From positions 17,211,474 through 17,275,473 of the forward strand of contig OW799236.1 of the NCBI GenBank assembly GCA_941918925.1: 64,000 bases of DNA, read 5' to 3'. This DNA comes from Phyto melanocephala. Taxonomy: Eukaryota; Arthropoda; Insecta; Diptera; Rhinophoridae. Position numbers and translations under genes: made by a program. The notes under the pieces were generated by a model. It was given only the letters and a program-made list of their open reading frames with translations, did not search any database and was not told the origin of the DNA. Below, piece after piece: positions 58,641-64,000 of the stretch (the first letter of the stretch is position 1; every line of letters starts with the position of its first letter).

Positions 58641-58900
58641 ATAAATTTTCTTTTGTTAAAATGTTGTTATCGCTAATTTCTTAATAGAAAAAATTTTGAC
58701 ATCAATAGTTCTTCAGTTGTCGATAACTTGTTTAAAGAATTTTTCTAATGTCAGCTATTCTATAGAAAAAAGATGGGTTATTGAAAAATAATTTCATCTA
58801 TTACATTGCTATACAAAAAATTCAGTTAAATATTCATAAATTATCTATAGAAAAAATGCAGTTGTCGATAATTTATCGATAGTCCACAATTATTCTAACT
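58640..58900. repeat. Short minisatellite block (CTATAG / ATCGATAA type)
   Basis: Units such as 'ttgtcgataacttg', 'ctatagaaaaaa' and 'gataatttatcgatag'. Confidence 0.55.
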
Positions 58901-59477
58901 AAAACTATCTATAAACAAAAAATTGAAATTAGTTTCCAGTCATTGATGGTATGGGAAACACTGGTACTGAGAGAAATTCATACACACATAAACACAATCT
59001 TTTCCATAAACATTTTTGCAAGAGTTTGATACAGTGAAGGAATGAAATGAAGGACAAGTGTTGGAAGATGATGCAAATTTACTTAAACTTCCTGGCATTA
59101 TGAAGAAACGATGTTGAAGCTTTGATAGATAATGATGATGATGGTAATATTGTTGTTGCAGTTACACTTACAATTGTTGTTGCAGTTACACTTATACTGT
59201 TACCAACAATATTTGCACTTACAGCTACGACATATTTGCTGGTAATCTTTTGCGACAAAAACCATTCTTTGCTGCTAAGTACAACAGTTGTATTTCAAAT
59301 ATTACTTTTATCTAGTTGTAGCATTTAATGTGTATGGCAAATGAGTTTCTTTAATACATTCTCTCTCTTTTTCTAGTTAGTCATTTTCAGTGTGAGTGTA
59401 AATGAAAGTTTTTGGTATGTGTGATATAAACACTTTGAAATGAAAATATATTTAAAGGGTGTTGGAAATGGCAATTA
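58901..59477. other. Noncoding; imperfect TTGTTGCAGTTACACTT duplication at 59150
   Basis: 'attgttgttgcagttacact' is tandemly repeated twice at 59140-59200. Nothing else recognised. Confidence 0.4.
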
Positions 59478-60879
59478 TACCCTTCACCTGTGGTGCCAGG
59501 GGTATTTATAGCTTTGTCTTTCCGTTTGTAATTTCACAATATTGATTTAAAAACATCACGAAGTATATATTTACTTAAAGCTTATGACTAGGGGTATCGT
59601 ATCGTGCCAAGTCTGTCTGTTTGGCTATCGGTTTGTCTGTGTGTTGTTTGAAATTAATTTTTAGAAGCCCCCACATGTCACTCAGATATGGTGTGAATTT
59701 TTTGCAAATATGGGAATGGGAATGAATCGCTATTGATATTTGGCACGATCGTCTCATAACTTTATGAGATATGAAAAAACGAATACGACTGCCTCTGTTT
59801 TTATCCAATTTTTTTCCACACAAATCAGAATTTTTCGGCTCCAGGTTCACTTATAGAGACGTTTGATATTAATAAGAGATAGAATCTAGAAATATTCTTA
59901 AAAAATTTTGGATAAATCAAATACTAACCGACAAAGTTATAGACAAAAATAATTTTAAAAAATATAAATTTTTTTTTAAATATCAAATTATTAAAGGTCC
60001 TATTAATTTTTGAACATGTTTAAGACTCCAGAATAGAAACCGTAGCCTTTTAAATTATTGCTGAGAAAAACTCACAATTCGGTTTGAAACTAACTGAGAT
60101 ATCAGCACAAAAATACAAATACTTCGGAGTTTTTATACAAAATTAACAAACGAAAATAGTTTTTTTTCAGCTTATGGACAACAGAGAGGAATAATGTGGG
60201 TAGCAAAAGAAAGGGCTTGACTAGAAAAATATAAAACACTATGAAAAATTTTAATATTCAAGATGGCCACTAAAAAATGACGTAAAAGTAATTTATATCT
60301 GGTTCAAATCTAGTAAATAAAAATATACCCACTTTAAATCCCTCAATATTAGCATCGAAAGAAACGACTTTACTAGTGGAATAAATGAAAAATTTAAATT
60401 TCAAAATGGCGTCTAAAACAAAATGAAGGTAATTTTTGTTTAACCCCAGTGTGCCCCGATGGACTAGTCAGTAGTGTGCTGGTCTGCTAGTTTGGAGGGT
60501 TGCGGGTTCGATTCCCGCCAGAGACTCTGGACTGGTCTGCTTCTCTTTCTCTTCTATTCTTATCATTTCTATTCTTATTCTATTTATTCTTCTCTTTATT
60601 TCTATATTAAGGCGTCACAATGGACCGTAATGGTCGCCGTGTGAGGGTGTGAGGGTAACCTTGCACCAGCTTTTCCTACTAACCCCATCAATATGGGTAT
60701 TAAATCAAAGGGCTTGACTAGTAGAATACAGTTAACTATGTGAAAATTCAAAATCAATGGCGTCCGAATTAATAGCATATAACATGAAATCTGAAATCTA
60801 AGCTAAGTTACGATGTTTACATAATGGTAAAGGGTGTTATCAGATTCGGTATGGCCAAATATATTATTCTGACTTGTTT
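59478..60879 (+). mobile_element. Long DINE-like copy with GCCATCTTGGAT-type blocks and a SINE-like insert
   Basis: Starts 'tacccttcacctgtggtgcc' and keeps the early blocks. It then carries 'gacaacagagaggaataatg' and several 'aaagggcttgactagaaaaa' / 'tcaagatggcc' blocks (inverted relatives of those at 1-728 and 15.9-16.8 kb). It ends 'ggtaaagggtgttatcagat', a decayed stem 'attcggtatggccaaat', and 'tctgacttgttt'. It shows the short and long DINE-like types share both termini. Confidence 0.65.
60449..60679 (+). mobile_element. tRNA-headed SINE-like insert, 8 bp duplication
   Basis: The 5' part resembles a tRNA: A-box-like TGGACTAGTCAG (60460-60471, 10 of 12 to consensus) and a perfect B box GGTTCGATTCC (60505-60515) in a GCGGG/CCCGC stem, at tRNA spacing. 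The acceptor stem does not pair, so it is not a working tRNA. A pyrimidine-rich stretch and 'ggcgtcacaatggaccgtaa' body follow, with a TTTT near the end. TAACCCCA flanks both sides (60441-60448 and 60680-60687). Removing it restores the host repeat 'aaccccatcaatatgggtat'. There is no A tail, which is unusual for a SINE. Confidence 0.7.
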
Positions 60880-61859
60880 TACTTAGAACTTGACATCTTT
60901 AAGATATTATATTGTGTTTTTTTCTAAACAAATAGTTAGCTTCTAATACGTTTTACATGTCTCCATACTGTCCTCTTTTATGGTTATGAAAGCGTTAGTA
61001 AAAAAAATTTTACTACAATTATTCTATTTTATTCTTCTTCTTTTATGTTTTTCTGTTCTTTTACCAGAAGTGTAACTAGGAATGCTTAAATTCGATAGCA
61101 TTAGTATACTTGTTAACATAATGAAAAGTATGCTTAATTAAATTAGTTCACAGTGCTAAAATTTACCACTAAATTAAGAATTATTAAAGCCTTAAAGTCT
61201 AACTTAATGACTTAAAGTCTTTTTAAAAGCATTTACAGCTTTACTTCTAACATCCTGGTATACTTCTCTAACTCTTATCATACTTTTCTTTAAACATATT
61301 AGTGTTTATTTATCAACATATTTTATATTTACATTTTATATCCATTAGTGTTGTTGCTAAAAGCAATTGCTATTGTCTGTGTACTTACACATATTTTTAT
61401 AGTTTTACTTACTAACACTCCTGCTAACACTTTGTGAGCTTAAGTTACCAGTTTGTTCAATCTACACTTTTCATTTGCCTTGTGTTTTTATACTTTTATC
61501 TTTGAATTGTAACATACATTTTTTCATTCTTGTATCTAAACAAACAATATGGGTTATAGTCTGTATTTAATGCTTTTTTAGAATTTTTTATACTTTCTAT
61601 TTTCATAATAGGAAAATAAGAAGAATAAGCACTTATTTCTTGTTGCATTTTGTAAATTACACCATATATTAATATTATAACGACTATTTTTTTTTTGTCC
61701 GTCTGTAGATGTTTCAGCTCTAGTTATTAGAATTTATAACACAAAAAAGCATAACTTTAGGAGAGAATAGACGAAAAAAGTTAAACTAAACAATATGAGA
61801 AAATATAATATGTTGAATTAAATGTTTTACTATTTAATTTTTTTTCGTTATTTTTGTTT
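60880..61859. other. AT-rich noncoding stretch
   Basis: Nothing recognised on either strand. Confidence 0.4.
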
Positions 61860-62110
61860 AAAGCAAAAATGTAAAAATACTAAAAAAATAAAAATTTCTA
61901 TAGAAAGATTTTTAACACCAAAATTTTTTAAGGAAAAAATAATATAACAAATGTTTTCTTGAAAAAAAAAATATTAATAAATATTATCTTTTAGAAAAAA
62001 ATTATCTTTAAAAATTTTTTCTAAAGAAAATCATCGAAAAAAAAATTTCTTTAAGGCAAAATTAGCGATAAAAATTTTTTTCTGAAAAAACTAAATCTTT
62101 TTATAAAAAT
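61860..62110. repeat. Minisatellite block (TTTCTATAGAAAGA type)
   Basis: Degenerate 'aaaaatttctatagaaag' units; related short stretch at 62700-62780. Confidence 0.5.
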
Positions 62111-62120
62111 ATTGCACCGC

Positions 62121-62444
62121 GTTACAAAAACGAGCTTTTGTTATGTCCTATGAACCAAATATACATTTTCGGAAACGGGAGAGAAAATAAAAATACACGT
62201 GTATCGGCGATTTCCATGTATACTTCAGAATTTTTCTTTATGTAGTGTCCGTCTGTCCGCTTCTGTAAAAGACTTTGGATCGATTTTTAACCCTTTTTCC
62301 GTGATCCAACCGAGCTGAATTTTTCCAGGCAGACTCGTGGAAATGCCTGTATAACGTCAAATGTTAAAAAAATAGATTTTTATCAATTCTCAGATTTTCC
62401 CAAATTTTTTTTTTTGGAAAAAATGTTATCGGGGTTTTTGTAAC
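62121..62444. mobile_element. Candidate 324 bp element with GTTACAAAAAC ends
   Basis: GTTACAAAAAC at 62121 is mirrored at 62434-62444, with further imperfect pairing (GTTATGTCC / GATAACATT) inside. The interior contains GTCCGTCTGTCCGC, as in DINE-like repeats. Target duplication not evident, so this may be coincidental. Confidence 0.35.
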
Positions 62445-63151
62445 GGTTTCAGTTCGTTAAAAAATCAAAATTTTTTATTAATCTTGTTATATTAAAATTA
62501 AAAATTTTTACATTAAAAATTTCAATACTTTTAAAGAAACGTATGTCTTTTATTTTTGCGTTTGTAAGCATTTGTGTCAGTATCGCGACAAATAGACCAG
62601 CAGTATTCGCTAAGCATATGCGTAATGCCTTGCCGTTTAAAGTGCTGTGCAATAGCCGCAATGTCCTGATGAAACCTTATATTTTTTAAAATATATGTCT
62701 ATTGGCGAAAAAAAATATCGATAACAAATTTTTTTAAAAAATTTATAGACAACAAATTTTTTGAGAAAAACATAATCAAAGACTTTATTACTTTTATTCT
62801 AGATCAAATTCATTTTTTAATACTAAATATCTAATTTTTATATGAAGAAATCAATTTTTAATTGTGATAATGAAAGAATATACTGGAAAAGTAAGTCTTA
62901 ATTCCGACACCAGCCGAGTGGAATGCTTTTTTAAAACTAGCTACGTTTTCATCATAAGCACTCTTTGATTGGAATGTCTTAGTGTTGGATGTAAATAACA
63001 TCTATTTTTAACTCACAAGTTTATATGAAAATTGATTTTGTAAATAAAACTTCAAATACAAATTAATATTTTTGCTGTAGTGAGTAAATAAGAACAAAAT
63101 TTAAAAAACTTTAGCTTTTCCCCTTTTGTTATTCTTTTGAATAACACAAGG
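62445..63151. other. Noncoding; dispersed module at 62898-62950
   Basis: 'attccgacaccagccgagtg' with 'gaatgcttttttaaaactag' is the third copy of the module at 35795 and 57238. Otherwise nothing recognised. Confidence 0.4.
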
Positions 63152-63487
63152 GGACCTGTCATATGAATTAAATACAAAAATTCGTATATCTGGGAAGCGA
63201 TAATAGTTAGAGTACCCAAATTTTGCACGAGAAGCTTTGACATCTATATGACTATTTTGATAAGAAATTGATGCTTTTGTAATAGTGGGCGTGGCACCTG
63301 TCATATAAATTAAATACAAAAATTCGTATATCTGGGAAGCGATAATAGTTAGAGTACCCAAATTTTGCAAGAGACACTTTGACGTCTATATGATTATTTG
63401 AATAAGAAATGGTTGATTTAGTAATAGTAGGCGTGGCACTTGCACAGTAAATATATTTTTGAACTATAAAATTTTTATTTCATTACG
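63152..63487 (+). mobile_element. Helitron fragment, two ~129 bp modules, 3' end missing
   Basis: Two tandem modules carry 'attaaatacaaaaattcgta', 'tatctgggaagcgataatag', 'ttagagtacccaaattttgc' and 'gggcgtggcacctg'. Identical in plan to 34728-35013 up to 'tttatttcattacga', where that copy continues into its hairpin and CTAGT and this one breaks off. Confidence 0.65.
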
Positions 63488-64000
63488 AAGTTAATTTTCG
63501 ATTATGAAATTAGTAAAAAAAACCCATAGAAAATTTTTCTATAGAGAAATTATCTAAAATTTACTTTCTATAGAAAAACTTTCGGTAACATTATTTTTCT
63601 ATTTTTATAACTTTATTGTTATAAAAAAAACTATCGATAACTTTTTCTCTAAATATCGATAAGTTATTGCTTTTACAAAACAATCTAGAACAAATTTTCT
63701 AAAGACTTCGTTTTTTAATAGAAACAAATTTTTAAAGACAATTTAACGATAAAAATATACATATTTCGGTGTAAAAATAATCGATAGCAAATTTTTCTAT
63801 AGAAAAATTATTGATAACAAAATTTTCTGCAAAAATTATTTTAAAACTAAATTAAACTTAAAGAAATAAATTAGTGATAGTTATCCATTAATAAAATTTT
63901 TTAACAAAACAATAATTAAAATTTTTGTTTTAACATGATATTTACTACAAAAGAAAAAAATCTTATCTAGAAAAATTATTTTATAAGCCATTTTTGTAAG
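63488..64000. repeat. Minisatellite (CTATAG / ATCGATAA type), runs off the window
   Basis: Units such as 'aaatttttctatagagaaat' and 'actatcgataactttttct', degenerating to the right. Confidence 0.55.

Noticed and set aside
59122..59328. 68-codon frame with repeated VVAVTLT
   Set aside because: Product of a short tandem duplication in noncoding DNA.
60452..60524. A functional tRNA gene
   Set aside because: A and B boxes are good, but acceptor and anticodon stems do not pair; the segment sits in an insert with target duplications, so it is a SINE-like head.

Overview
This window looks like gene-poor, very AT-rich nuclear DNA from a higher fly, probably a calyptrate such as a blow fly or house fly. 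That assignment rests on the mix of mobile elements and the base composition; no diagnostic host gene is present. I found no convincing host exon, no functional tRNA or rRNA, and nothing prokaryotic. Almost every protein-like stretch is a decayed transposable-element gene. The rest is simple repeats, degenerate minisatellites or featureless AT-rich DNA that could be intron or intergenic.

Layout. 1-10 kb: a DINE/Helentron-like repeat at the edge, a 0.7 kb element with 150 bp inverted ends (2521-3219), the 3' end of a jockey-like retrotransposon (3701-4697), a minisatellite split by a DINE-like insertion (4840-6660), and a 1.05 kb element with five copies of a CG-rich 15-mer (8932-9983). 10-20 kb: a CACTA-like element, an ACGGCATTCGA-type MITE cluster, a DD41D (rosa-like) mariner relic, and two elements with perfect 8 bp target duplications (15612-15788 and 17353-18585). 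20-36 kb: a fairly young RNase H-bearing LINE 3' end, a GAACT-type satellite, a transposon at 24665-25827 with long inverted ends around a broken copy of a conserved animal protein family, more DINE copies, an older RNase H relic, and a jockey-like reverse transcriptase interrupted by a second DD41D element and abutted by a Helitron 3' end. 36-45 kb: a third DD41D element, a nearly complete DD37E Tc1/mariner element (38227-39372), and a 3 kb foldback whose left arm holds a DINE copy that itself holds a MITE. 44-64 kb: long minisatellites, an A|T-inserted Helitron (49260-49770), an 11 bp satellite, a Harbinger-like MITE, an AACCGGTT-rich element, a second copy of the 24.7 kb protein family (57431-57862), a mariner fragment, a long DINE copy carrying a tRNA-headed SINE-like insert (60449-60679), and a truncated Helitron.

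Nothing here works as a pathway. The value lies in the stratigraphy of insertions and in one poorly described item: the gene family with DCYFC and GERF-QD motifs, seen here once inside a terminal-inverted-repeat element and once on its own. The other recurrent theme is a palindromic minisatellite (cores CTATAG and ATCGAT) at about ten places. All coordinates of old repeats are approximate, because they were read by eye without alignment software.
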